This document shows, in pieces, positions 16,951 to 24,630 of a stretch of DNA of 64,000 bases (the first letter of the stretch is position 1; each line of letters opens with the position of its first letter). Position numbers and translations under genes: made by a program. Under the pieces are notes generated by a model, which made no database searches, had not been told where the DNA came from, and saw nothing but the letters and a program-made list of their open reading frames with translations. The stretch covers positions 43,047 to 107,046 of the forward strand of contig JAJDTX010000186.1 of assembly GCA_022826925.1 (NCBI GenBank), in the 5' to 3' direction. Origin of the DNA: Bryobacterales bacterium (lineage in GTDB: Bacteria; Acidobacteriota; Terriglobia; Bryobacterales; UBA6623).

Positions 16951-18180
16951 TCAGTCGCTTGCGACCGGTTGGAGCACGGGCCGCTGCGCCACAGCCCGGA
17001 CCGCCCCTTCGTCGATCTCGATGCCGAGTCCCGGGGATCGCGGCACTTGGTAGTGGTGGCCGACGAGGGCGAGCGGCTCGGCCAGGAATTGATTAGCAAC
17101 CGAGAACACCGAGGGATTGTACTCGGCCATGGGAACGACCGGCATCGCGGCCGAGAAATGCAGCGCAGCGGCGATCTGCGGCCCCAGCGCAATGCTGATA
17201 TGGGGCACAACCTGCACGTTCGGATACTCTCCGGCGACGTGGCGGGCGATCGCAACCGCCTCCGTGATGCCGCAGCGGCCGAGGTCGGGCTGGAGCCAGC
17301 CGACGCAGCCTTGCGCAAGGAACGGCTCCAGCTCGTGGCGTGATCGATAGCTCTCACCCAAAGCGATCGGTGTCTTGATCTCCGCAGCGAGTCGGGCATG
17401 AGCGTGCAGCATTTCCGGGGGGAGCGGGCACTCGAGCCATAGCGCGTCCAGCTCGTCGAGCGCGTGCCCGAAAACTCTGGCCGTGGCCGGGTCAAGGTGC
17501 CAGAGTGCGTCGACCGCGATGCTAATTGCCGGGCCGAAACGTTTCCGCAGCGCCGTCACCAGCTCGACCATGTCCTCGGGGTTGCGATCCAGGAAGAGCT
17601 TGACCGTGCGAAAGCCCCGGCCCCACGCGTCCTCCGCTCGGGCGATTCGGGCGTCGGCGGTATCTCCGCTGAGCCCTGACAGGTAGGCCGGAACGGTGGT
17701 GTCGGGAGCGGCGTTGCCCAGCAGCTCGCAGACCGGGCGTCCGGTAGCGCGACCCACCAAGTCCCACAGGGCGATGTCGACGCCCGCGATCGCGTCGAGC
17801 ATGAAGCCGCCTGTCTGGCCGCGCACCCGCATGCCGGCATACATGCGCTCCCGCAGCGCTCCCACCCCACTGGCGGACAACTCGAAGGCTTGGCCCTCGA
17901 TGGCAGGACGCAAGAGCTGCTCGGCGATCAGACAGGCCACGTCGGGCGCCAGCGGCGCCTGTGCTTCGCCCCAGCCGACCCGCCCGGACTCGGCAGTGAG
18001 CTTGACGAGGGCGGCTTCGAAGTTGACCGAGTAGAGCGTCGCGTACGCTTCGGACCAGCGATAGTCGAAGCTCCCCGGCTGTAGCGCGGTAGGCGAACCG
18101 GCCGTTCCCCGGACCGCCGCCGAGTCGCGCGGAAGCCGGATGGAAAATGTCTCGACGGACGCGATGCGATCCACCGCCAT
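16951..18180 (-). CDS. Mandelate racemase/enolase-superfamily sugar-acid dehydratase (cytoplasmic)
   Basis: A 409-residue enolase-superfamily protein of the mandelate-racemase type. These enzymes abstract the alpha proton of a carboxylate, most often to dehydrate a sugar acid to its 2-keto-3-deoxy form. Metal ligands are visible as Asp224 (IAVDALWHLD), Glu250 (LWLECPLPPE) and Glu276 (IALGESYRSR). His327 (VVPHISIALGP) is the likely general base and Lys194 lies in RTVKLF. The second Lys of the common KxK motif is not present, which argues against some subfamilies. No signal peptide. Last gene of the nine-gene operon, 4 bp after the DapA-family gene, whose product would be the natural next step (cleavage of a 2-keto-3-deoxy acid). 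Confidence 0.85.
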   Translation of the reverse strand: MAVDRIASVETFSIRLPRDSAAVRGTAGSPTALQPGSFDYRWSEAYATLYSVNFEAALVKLTAESGRVGWGEAQAPLAPDVACLIAEQLLRPAIEGQAFELSASGVGALRERMYAGMRVRGQTGGFMLDAIAGVDIALWDLVGRATGRPVCELLGNAAPDTTVPAYLSGLSGDTADARIARAEDAWGRGFRTVKLFLDRNPEDMVELVTALRKRFGPAISIAVDALWHLDPATARVFGHALDELDALWLECPLPPEMLHAHARLAAEIKTPIALGESYRSRHELEPFLAQGCVGWLQPDLGRCGITEAVAIARHVAGEYPNVQVVPHISIALGPQIAAALHFSAAMPVVPMAEYNPSVFSVANQFLAEPLALVGHHYQVPRSPGLGIEIDEGAVRAVAQRPVLQPVASD

Positions 18181-18184
18181 AAAA

Positions 18185-19078
18185 TCAGACGGGCCAGACG
18201 AGTGAGCGCAGCTGCTTCAGTTCACGCAAGCCGGCTGCGTCGAGCGAGCGTCCCGGGTGCCGCACGAACGCGGACCGGATGACGCGCTCGGATACGAGGC
18301 TGTGCTTGATCGCCGATACGCCCAAACCCGGCTGAAGCTCGTAGCGGATGAGCGGCAGCGCTCGGCTGAACACGTCCCATGCGAGCGCCATGTCGCCATC
18401 CTGCATCGCGTCCCAGATCGCCACGTATACGGCAGCCATGTCACTGGCGGGCATGATGCCCCGCGAACCGCGTTGGCACTCCTCGATCATGAACTGACCG
18501 TTGAGGCCGCCGAACAGGGTGAGAGCGCCGTTGGAGCACTCCATGGTTCGGCTGATCTTGGGTGCGGTCGGCGGCGCTTCGACCTTCACGTACTCGACAT
18601 GCTCAATCTCCCCCGCCATCCGCGCCAGCAGCGGAGGCGGCATGGCCACTTGGGAGAGCAGGGGGGCGTCTTGCACCATGATCGGAATGCCAACCGCATC
18701 GCTGATCGAGGAATAGAAGACGAGCAGGCTGTCGCCGTCCGGCTTGACGTAGAACGGAGGTAGCACCATCAGGCCCGTCGCGCCCTGCGCTTCCGCTTGC
18801 TGGCAGGCTTGCACGGCCGCGGCCGTCCCGGTCGCTCCGATGCCGACGATCACGGGGACGCGCCCGTCCACATGGCGCACGATCTCGTCCAGCAGGGCCG
18901 ACTTCTCCTCGGGCAGTAGCGCGTAGCCTTCGCTGGCGTTGCCAAACGCGCCCAGGCCATGCACCCCTTGCTCCAGCAGGTGGTCCACGAGCTGCAACTG
19001 GCTCGCCACGTCGATCTGGCCCTCATCCGTGAACGGCGTTGCGAGGATTGGAAAGACGCCGCTGAATGATGCTTGCAT
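18185..19078 (-). CDS. DapA/NAL-superfamily Schiff-base lyase
   Basis: Class I aldolase of the dihydrodipicolinate synthase / N-acetylneuraminate lyase superfamily, 297 residues. The Schiff-base lysine is Lys165 (YVKVEAPP); the carboxylate-binding loop is FGNASEGY (46-52, in place of GTTGE). The usual YN(I/V)P tyrosine motif reads MVQDAP here, so the catalytic tyrosine is missing at that place and the reaction may differ from lysine biosynthesis. With two sugar-acid dehydratase-type genes and a GntR regulator, a 2-keto-3-deoxy-sugar-acid aldolase or dehydratase is more likely than dapA. I start at ATG 19078, ten bases after the GntR stop. Confidence 0.82.
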   Translation of the reverse strand: MQASFSGVFPILATPFTDEGQIDVASQLQLVDHLLEQGVHGLGAFGNASEGYALLPEEKSALLDEIVRHVDGRVPVIVGIGATGTAAAVQACQQAEAQGATGLMVLPPFYVKPDGDSLLVFYSSISDAVGIPIMVQDAPLLSQVAMPPPLLARMAGEIEHVEYVKVEAPPTAPKISRTMECSNGALTLFGGLNGQFMIEECQRGSRGIMPASDMAAVYVAIWDAMQDGDMALAWDVFSRALPLIRYELQPGLGVSAIKHSLVSERVIRSAFVRHPGRSLDAAGLRELKQLRSLVWPV

Positions 19079-19088
19079 GGAGATCGTC

Positions 19089-19847
19089 CTAGGTCGCTGT
19101 GGCAGTATCTGCCGAGCGCGACCGCACGGCACGGATATCGGAGATCAGGGCGTTTTTGGCCCTCTCGACGTGCGTGGCCAGCACCGTTGCGAGGGAGCTG
19201 GCGTCGCGCCGTGCCAGGGCTCGGACCATCTCGCGGTGCTCCTGCTGGGCTAGCGGGACGCGGTCCGCCCAGTCGTGGTTCGAAACGTGGACACCCGCGA
19301 TCTTCAAGTGAGCGTTCAACTGCTCGTACATCTCATACAGCTTTTCGTTGCCAGCCAGCCGCACGATGAATAGGTGGAACTCCCAGTTCAGCCGGTCGTG
19401 ATCCTGCATGCCGGCGTTTCCCGCCGCCGCGTATTCGTCCATGCGGTCGACGGTTGCCTCGAGGTAGCTGATGTCCTTGTCGGTCACATGGAGCACGGCC
19501 GTTTCGGCCGCCAAGCCGTCGAGCGCCCGCCTCAGGTCGAAAGTGTCTGCGACATCGCGCTCCTCCGGTTCTGCCACGAACGTCCCGCTGCGAGGGCGGA
19601 CCTCGACCAAGCCGTCCTCGGCGAGCCGGTCGATGGCTTGACGCACCGGCATTTGGCTCACGTCCATCTCGTTCGCAAGATCGGGGATGGAGAGCCGTTC
19701 GCCCGGCCGGAAGCGATCGTTGAGAATCGCCTTGAGCACCTCGTCGTATACGTAATCGGAGATTCTCTGGCGCGGCGCCGGCTGCAGCCCGTTCGCCGCC
19801 GATCCGTTGGTTGCAGCACGCGCTGCTTTGTCGCGCGTTGCGCTCAT
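19089..19847 (-). CDS. GntR-family transcriptional regulator, FCD (FadR) type
   Basis: A 252-residue regulator: an N-terminal winged helix (about 27-92, with FRPGERLSIPDLANEMDVSQ and VRQAIDRLAEDGLVE) and a C-terminal FCD ligand domain. The FCD metal-site histidines appear in NWEFHLF, EHREMV and THVERA. FCD regulators of sugar-acid genes are usually repressors released by an organic acid. It sits inside the operon it probably controls, overlapping the MFS gene by 4 bp (ATGA). The 14-bp palindrome at 30086-30099, at the predicted start of the operon, has the GT-N4-AC core expected of a GntR site, so it is the candidate operator. Confidence 0.9.
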   Translation of the reverse strand: MSATRDKAARAATNGSAANGLQPAPRQRISDYVYDEVLKAILNDRFRPGERLSIPDLANEMDVSQMPVRQAIDRLAEDGLVEVRPRSGTFVAEPEERDVADTFDLRRALDGLAAETAVLHVTDKDISYLEATVDRMDEYAAAGNAGMQDHDRLNWEFHLFIVRLAGNEKLYEMYEQLNAHLKIAGVHVSNHDWADRVPLAQQEHREMVRALARRDASSLATVLATHVERAKNALISDIRAVRSRSADTATAT

Positions 19848-21100
19848 TCGGAGGCCTCTTCATCGATTCCGTGCGGGGTCAGGACATGCAGCACTGCCAG
19901 TGCGATTGGATGCAGGAATCCCATTACGAAAAATATCATCCCGTAGGAGTAGTTCTCCACGACGAAACCTGTGATGCCCGTGAAGATCACACCGCCGAGG
20001 GAGCTGCCCAGGCCCACGATGCCGGCGGCCGAGCCGACGACCGCCGTGGGATAGATGTCGTTCGTCATCGTCATCAGGTTCGTCTTCCAGGCCATGTGCG
20101 CGAACGTGACCATGCAGATTGCCGCAACAGCTACCGCTGCGGAATCGCTGGCGGGCACGATCAGGCTCAGCGGCATGACCGCGGCGGCCGGCAGCATGAC
20201 CCATTTGCGGGCTCGAACCGGCGCCGTGCCGCCCTTGATCAGCCTCCCGGATGCCCACCCGCCAGCAAGGGCCCCGAGATCGGCTGTCAGGAACGGCACC
20301 CAAGTGGTCAGGCCGATCGCCACGATGCTGAAGCCGCGTTCGTCGCTGAGATACTTGGGCAGCCAGAACAAGTAGAACCACCAGACAGGGTCGGCCAGCA
20401 GTCGTGCGGCGAACAGCGCCCAAGTCTGCCGGAAGCCGAACAGCGCGATCCAGCGGATGCGGGCTCTCCCGCGCGCGGTCTCGCTCGATTCCAGCAGCGA
20501 CCGCTCCTCCTGCGTGACCCGCGGGTGCCGGCTCGGGATCCAGTACCAGCGCAGCCAAAACGCCAGCCACACAAACCCCACCAGACCCGTGACCACGAAC
20601 GCGACGCGCCAGCCCCAGAGCGTGAAGATCAGCACGATCAGGGGCGGTGCCAAGATCGCGCCGGTGGAAGCAGCGGCGTTGACCAGACCGTTCGCGAAGC
20701 CGCGCTCCTTGGGCGGAAACCACTCCGAAATGGCCTTTTCGGCCGCTAGGAAATTACCCGACTCCCCCATGCCCAGCAGCGCTCGGCAGATTCCCAGTCC
20801 GAGGGCGTTGCGCGCCAGAGCGTGCGCGGCGTTCGCAAGCGACCACCAGACCATCGACATGGCGAGCGCTGTCCGCGTGCCCCAGCGGTCGATGATTCGG
20901 CCCCAGACCATGTACATCCCCGCGTAGCAGAGCAGGAATGCCTGCACGACCTGCGAGTACTCGATGTCGGACAGGCCCAGATCGGAAGTGATCTCCGATG
21001 CCAGCACCGACAGCGTCTGGCGGTCGATGTAGTTGATGACCGTGGCGGCAAACAACAGCGCCGCGATGCGCCAGCGGATATTGGGAATGAGCCCCGCCAT
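19844..21100 (-). CDS. MFS transporter, hexuronate/organic-anion symporter type
   Basis: A 418-residue major facilitator protein with about twelve hydrophobic segments. The NYIDRQTLS motif at the end of helix 1 and GMGESGNFLAAEKAISEWFPPKERG between helices 4 and 5 are typical of the anion:cation symporter group (ExuT, GudP, phthalate permeases). It probably carries a sugar acid such as a hexuronate or aldonate across the inner membrane. It lies 2 bp after the Tat-exported enolase-superfamily gene and overlaps the GntR gene, consistent with uptake of the compound that those enzymes and the regulator handle. Confidence 0.88.
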   Translation of the reverse strand: MAGLIPNIRWRIAALLFAATVINYIDRQTLSVLASEITSDLGLSDIEYSQVVQAFLLCYAGMYMVWGRIIDRWGTRTALAMSMVWWSLANAAHALARNALGLGICRALLGMGESGNFLAAEKAISEWFPPKERGFANGLVNAAASTGAILAPPLIVLIFTLWGWRVAFVVTGLVGFVWLAFWLRWYWIPSRHPRVTQEERSLLESSETARGRARIRWIALFGFRQTWALFAARLLADPVWWFYLFWLPKYLSDERGFSIVAIGLTTWVPFLTADLGALAGGWASGRLIKGGTAPVRARKWVMLPAAAVMPLSLIVPASDSAAVAVAAICMVTFAHMAWKTNLMTMTNDIYPTAVVGSAAGIVGLGSSLGGVIFTGITGFVVENYSYGMIFFVMGFLHPIALAVLHVLTPHGIDEEASE

Positions 21101-21102
21101 CT

Positions 21103-22407
21103 TCAGGCCACCCGGTAGGCCGCTAGGGCCTCTTCGTCGAACTCAGCTCCGATTCCGGCACGTTCGGGCACCATCGCGGCGCCCGGCCGAGCTTCCAACG
21201 GCTCGCGCAGGATTCCATTGCCGAACGGGCGTTCCAGCAAGGTGCCGCCCTCCATGATCACGGCGTTCGGAAGATGTGCCGCCAGGTGCACGGAAGCAGC
21301 CCAGTAGAGCGCAGTGCCCGTGCTGATGTGCGGAGAAAACAGCACTCCGTGCAGGTCCGCCAGGACGGCGATCCGGCGGCATTCGCTGATGCCTCCGGCG
21401 CGGCACAAATCCGGGTTGACCATATCGACGGCACGCGCCGCGAACAGATCCCGGAACTGGTAGCGATTCGAGAACGTTTCGCCAGCGCACAGGGGTGTCT
21501 TCAGGGCCTGCCTGAGCTCGCTGTAGCCGGCACTGTCTTCCGGTAGCAGCGCATCCTCCCACCAGCCGATGTTGGGCAGGGCGTCGAGCCGCTCCCCGAC
21601 CGCCCGGGCTTCGTGGACCTTGTAGGCCCCGAGCGAATCGACGAGTAGCTGGCCCTTGCTCCCCACTGCCCGAGAGACCGCCTCGACCCGCTCGACGCTG
21701 GCCGTGCCCGGTCCCTTGCTCAGACCCATCTTCACGGCGGCGAAGCCACGCTCGAGCTGCTGCCGGGCGCTCTCAGCCAGTGCCTCTGGCGTATTCCCGC
21801 CGATCCCCGTATACGTCGGGACGGCATCGCGGTACTTGCCGCCAAGGATCCGGTAGAGCGGCTGGCCGAGGTACTTGCCGAGCAGGTCCCACAGGGCCAA
21901 GTCCACGCCCGCGATGGATTCGGTGAAGAAGCCGGTTGCGTACCCGCGCAGGCGTTGGCTGGAGTAGAGCTTTTCCCACAGCGGCTCCACTTGCCGCGCA
22001 TCCTGCCCGATCAAGATCGGCGAGAGTAGATCGTTGATCACGGCAGCATGCACGCGCGGCGCCGCGGGCGCGTGGCACTCGCCCCAGCCGACTAGGCCGT
22101 CTTTGGTCGTGATCTTGACCAGCGTTGCCTGGGTCGTGCCCCGAAATCGGCTGGGCGAGGCGTGGTCTAGGCGGTTCCAGAGCCCCGCACCTCCAGTCGC
22201 GTGTCCGACCGGAGGCATCTCGATGTACCACTCCGGCGGCTTCTCGCCTCGTGGCGAGCGGATGACCACGGGCTGGACGCGGTCAATCGTCAACGGCCCA
22301 TTGCCGCTCGCAAAGAGCCGCTCGCTGAGCGCAGTGGACGCAGCCAGCCCGAGGGCGCCGGTCAAGAAGCGTCTGCGGGAGCCTTCGCTGATATCGCCCG
22401 TCACCAT
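21103..22407 (-). CDS. Tat-exported mandelate racemase/enolase-superfamily protein
   Basis: A 434-residue enolase-superfamily protein with intact active-site residues: Lys226 (FAAVKMGLS), metal ligands Asp257 (LLVDSLGA), Glu284 (GWWEDALLPED) and Glu310 (LCAGETFSN), and His360 (FSPHISTGTAL). Unlike nearly all relatives it starts with a twin-arginine signal (GSRRRFLTGALGLAASTALSE, residues 9-29), so it should work in the periplasm. I use ATG 22407, which overlaps the SUMF1-like stop by one base. Upstream in-frame codons would bury the Tat motif. Substrate unknown; in this operon it would act before or beside transport by the MFS protein. Confidence 0.85.
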   Translation of the reverse strand: MVTGDISEGSRRRFLTGALGLAASTALSERLFASGNGPLTIDRVQPVVIRSPRGEKPPEWYIEMPPVGHATGGAGLWNRLDHASPSRFRGTTQATLVKITTKDGLVGWGECHAPAAPRVHAAVINDLLSPILIGQDARQVEPLWEKLYSSQRLRGYATGFFTESIAGVDLALWDLLGKYLGQPLYRILGGKYRDAVPTYTGIGGNTPEALAESARQQLERGFAAVKMGLSKGPGTASVERVEAVSRAVGSKGQLLVDSLGAYKVHEARAVGERLDALPNIGWWEDALLPEDSAGYSELRQALKTPLCAGETFSNRYQFRDLFAARAVDMVNPDLCRAGGISECRRIAVLADLHGVLFSPHISTGTALYWAASVHLAAHLPNAVIMEGGTLLERPFGNGILREPLEARPGAAMVPERAGIGAEFDEEALAAYRVA

Positions 22408-23216
22408 CAGGGAACGTCCTGCACGCAGCGGAATCCTAGGTTCGGCGTGCGCTGGTTGGGCCGGACCCAATTGCGAAAGAAGACGGTGATTCGGTTCGGG
22501 CCGTTGGACCAAGCGCCGCCCCGCACGATGCGGTACATGCCTTCGGCCGGCCCCTGGGGGTTCTCGGCCGGGCTGGACTCGTAGTACATCCGCTCAAACC
22601 AGTCGGAGCACCATTCGGCTACATTTCCGGCCATGTCGTGCAGACCGAACGCGTTCGGGGGGTGCTGCCCAACTTGGCCGGGGCCGAGCGGTGTCCCGAA
22701 GCGCGCGCGGGTGCGGTCCGGCTTGTCCTCGCCCCACGGATAGCTGGCCTTGTCAAGGCCGCCGCGGGCAGCCCGTTCCCACTCCGCTTCGGTCGGCAGG
22801 CGCTTGCCCTTCCAGGCGCAGTAGGCTTGGGCGTCATCCCAGTCGACGTTGTAGATCGGGACGTCAGCGAGTGCCTCAGGCATCGTGCCGCCTAACCAGT
22901 GGTAGGGCACCCGCCAGCCGGCGGCCGTCACGAAGTCGGCGTAGTCGGCATGCGTCACCTCGGTCGCGTCCATCCACAAGGCGTTGAGGCGCACTCGGTG
23001 TGCGGGGATGTCGTCCAACAGGATGCGCGGGCGCATCCCTGATTCGTCGTCCGAGTTCAGCTTGCTGCGGCCCATGCTGAACTCGCCGGCCGGTATCTCG
23101 ACCATGCCCTCCGGGGCGGTTTGCGAGTCCTGTGCCGAGCCGTTACTCGACTGCGCGACGGCGCCTCCGACGGCCAGCACGGCAATCAAGATCGCGGCGC
23201 ATCCGCTCCGGCACAT
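22407..23216 (-). CDS. Secreted SUMF1/FGE-sulfatase-domain protein (not a formylglycine-generating enzyme)
   Basis: A 269-residue protein with a signal peptide (AAILIAVLAVGGAVA) and one SUMF1 domain: MVEIPAGEFSMG, VTHADYADFV, RLPTEAEWERAARGG, YPWGEDKPD, NAFGLHDMAGNVAEWCSDW, and the terminal TPNLGFRC. Formylglycine-generating enzymes carry a Cys pair shortly before this terminus (in a GSFLC...YC motif); here the same stretch reads GGAWSNGPNRITVFF, without cysteines. It is therefore unlikely to activate the sulfatases in the window. SUMF1 folds also act as binding or ergothioneine-type oxygenase modules, but no specific role is evident. ATG 23216 overlaps the DUF1501 stop by one base. Confidence 0.85.
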   Translation of the reverse strand: MCRSGCAAILIAVLAVGGAVAQSSNGSAQDSQTAPEGMVEIPAGEFSMGRSKLNSDDESGMRPRILLDDIPAHRVRLNALWMDATEVTHADYADFVTAAGWRVPYHWLGGTMPEALADVPIYNVDWDDAQAYCAWKGKRLPTEAEWERAARGGLDKASYPWGEDKPDRTRARFGTPLGPGQVGQHPPNAFGLHDMAGNVAEWCSDWFERMYYESSPAENPQGPAEGMYRIVRGGAWSNGPNRITVFFRNWVRPNQRTPNLGFRCVQDVP

Positions 23217-24601
23217 TAGGCAAAGAGTTCCTCGATCTCGTCCGGCACGCAGGGCTCGGTCGCACCCAGTTGATCGGTGTACCGATAGATGCGCTTGGAA
23301 GGGGTGTTGGTGATCTCCTTGAGCCAGTCGATGCCCAGCGCCGAGTACACCGAGGCGACGATGTTCTCGGTCTTGGGCTGCATGCCATACTTCCAACCGG
23401 TTTCCAATGCGTACTCGCCCGCCGCGTCGGTGCGCCCGATCAGCTGGCCGCCGCGCACGCCGCCGCCCGCGAACAGGCCGATGTAGACCTGGTTGTAGTG
23501 GTGCCGGCCTGCGACTAGGTTCAGCGCACCCGGCACGCGGCCGAATTCCGTCGGAACCACGACGATCGTCTCGTCGAGGAGCGTCTTGGATGGATCGCGG
23601 GGGGAAGGGGTCGCCTCAAGATCCTGCAGCAGATTGGCCATCGCCCGGTCCAGGTCGTTGCAGTGGTTGTAGTGGTTCGACTTGGCGCTGTGGTCCCAGA
23701 TGCGCTTGTGGTGGTCCCAGCCTGGGTGCTTGACATGGATATAGCGCGTGCCGGCATCGGCCAGCACGAGGTTGCGCGCCAGCAGGCAGCCGAGACCGAC
23801 ACTGTTGTCGCCGTAGCGCGCCTTGTCCGCTTCGCCGAGCTCCAGCGCCTGCGGCCAGCGCGAGTCGCCCAGCACGTGGTAGGCCTCTTCCTGGAAGGAC
23901 CGGAACGCGCTCATGGAAGCCCCTCGGCCGCCGAAGTCCCGCCGCACGGCCTGCTCGAGGTCGCCAAGCAGCCGGAAGCGCTCCTCCAGCATGGCCAATG
24001 CCTCGCCCGTTGCTGTGACGCTGCCCGCTCCCTTGCCGGCGTTGATGTCGAGCCCGGAGAAGCGCGGATGGAAGAAGCCGCTCGGAAGCGCTACGTTGCC
24101 TAGGTTGCAGCTCACGAAGGTGGGGAACGTGTCGCTCTCGCGCCGCTGCGGCTCCAGTTCCGCCGCGACCACCGTGCCGACGGGTGGAATCTCCTCGGTC
24201 TGGGCCGGGTTGAGCGGCCGTCCGGCGCGGGTGTAGTACTCGCCGCGAAAGTGGACGACCTCGTGGCTCTTGAAGGTCCGCACCACAGCAACCTTGTCCA
24301 TCAGTCCGGACAGTTGCGGGAAGAGCCGGTAGGGCAGGTAGAAGCCCTTGCGGATCTCGCGCACGTCGAAGTCGGCCTGCGTGCCGGCGTCTTCCTTGAA
24401 ATCGAAGGTATCGACGTGGCTGATGGCCCCGGCGGCCTCGATGATGATCGCGAAGCGAGCCGTGCCGCGCGGATTGGACCGGCCCCCGGCACGGGCGCGT
24501 TGCGGCCAGAGGCCCTCGCCGACGATCCCGCCCAGCAAGCTGCCCGCGCCGAGCCGCAGGGTGTCGCGCCGCGTCGGTGCCAAATCTCGAACTGTTCGCA
24601 T
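23216..24601 (-). CDS. DUF1501 family protein with Tat-like signal
   Basis: A 461-residue DUF1501 protein. The N terminus (PTRRDTLRLGAGSLLGGIVG) has a twin-arginine motif. Family blocks include RFAIIIEAAGAISHVDTFD, FRGEYYTRAGRPLNPAQTEE near residue 120, HVKHPGWDHHKRIWDHSAKS near 300 (metal-site-like Asp and His) and VVPTEFGRVP near 360. It is exported and belongs to the alkaline-phosphatase-like fold. It directly follows its standard partner, the DUF1549/DUF1553 cytochrome, 29 bp away, as in many Planctomycetes and Acidobacteria. Reaction not established. Confidence 0.85.
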   Translation of the reverse strand: MRTVRDLAPTRRDTLRLGAGSLLGGIVGEGLWPQRARAGGRSNPRGTARFAIIIEAAGAISHVDTFDFKEDAGTQADFDVREIRKGFYLPYRLFPQLSGLMDKVAVVRTFKSHEVVHFRGEYYTRAGRPLNPAQTEEIPPVGTVVAAELEPQRRESDTFPTFVSCNLGNVALPSGFFHPRFSGLDINAGKGAGSVTATGEALAMLEERFRLLGDLEQAVRRDFGGRGASMSAFRSFQEEAYHVLGDSRWPQALELGEADKARYGDNSVGLGCLLARNLVLADAGTRYIHVKHPGWDHHKRIWDHSAKSNHYNHCNDLDRAMANLLQDLEATPSPRDPSKTLLDETIVVVPTEFGRVPGALNLVAGRHHYNQVYIGLFAGGGVRGGQLIGRTDAAGEYALETGWKYGMQPKTENIVASVYSALGIDWLKEITNTPSKRIYRYTDQLGATEPCVPDEIEELFA

Positions 24602-24630
24602 GTCTCGATCTCCGTCTGGGACTGTCCGGC

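Noticed and set aside
18185..19078. Naming the DapA-family gene dapA
   Set aside because: The tyrosine motif of lysine-pathway enzymes is missing and the neighbours are sugar-acid genes.
22407..23216. Calling the SUMF1 protein a formylglycine-generating enzyme
   Set aside because: The two catalytic cysteines before the C terminus are absent.
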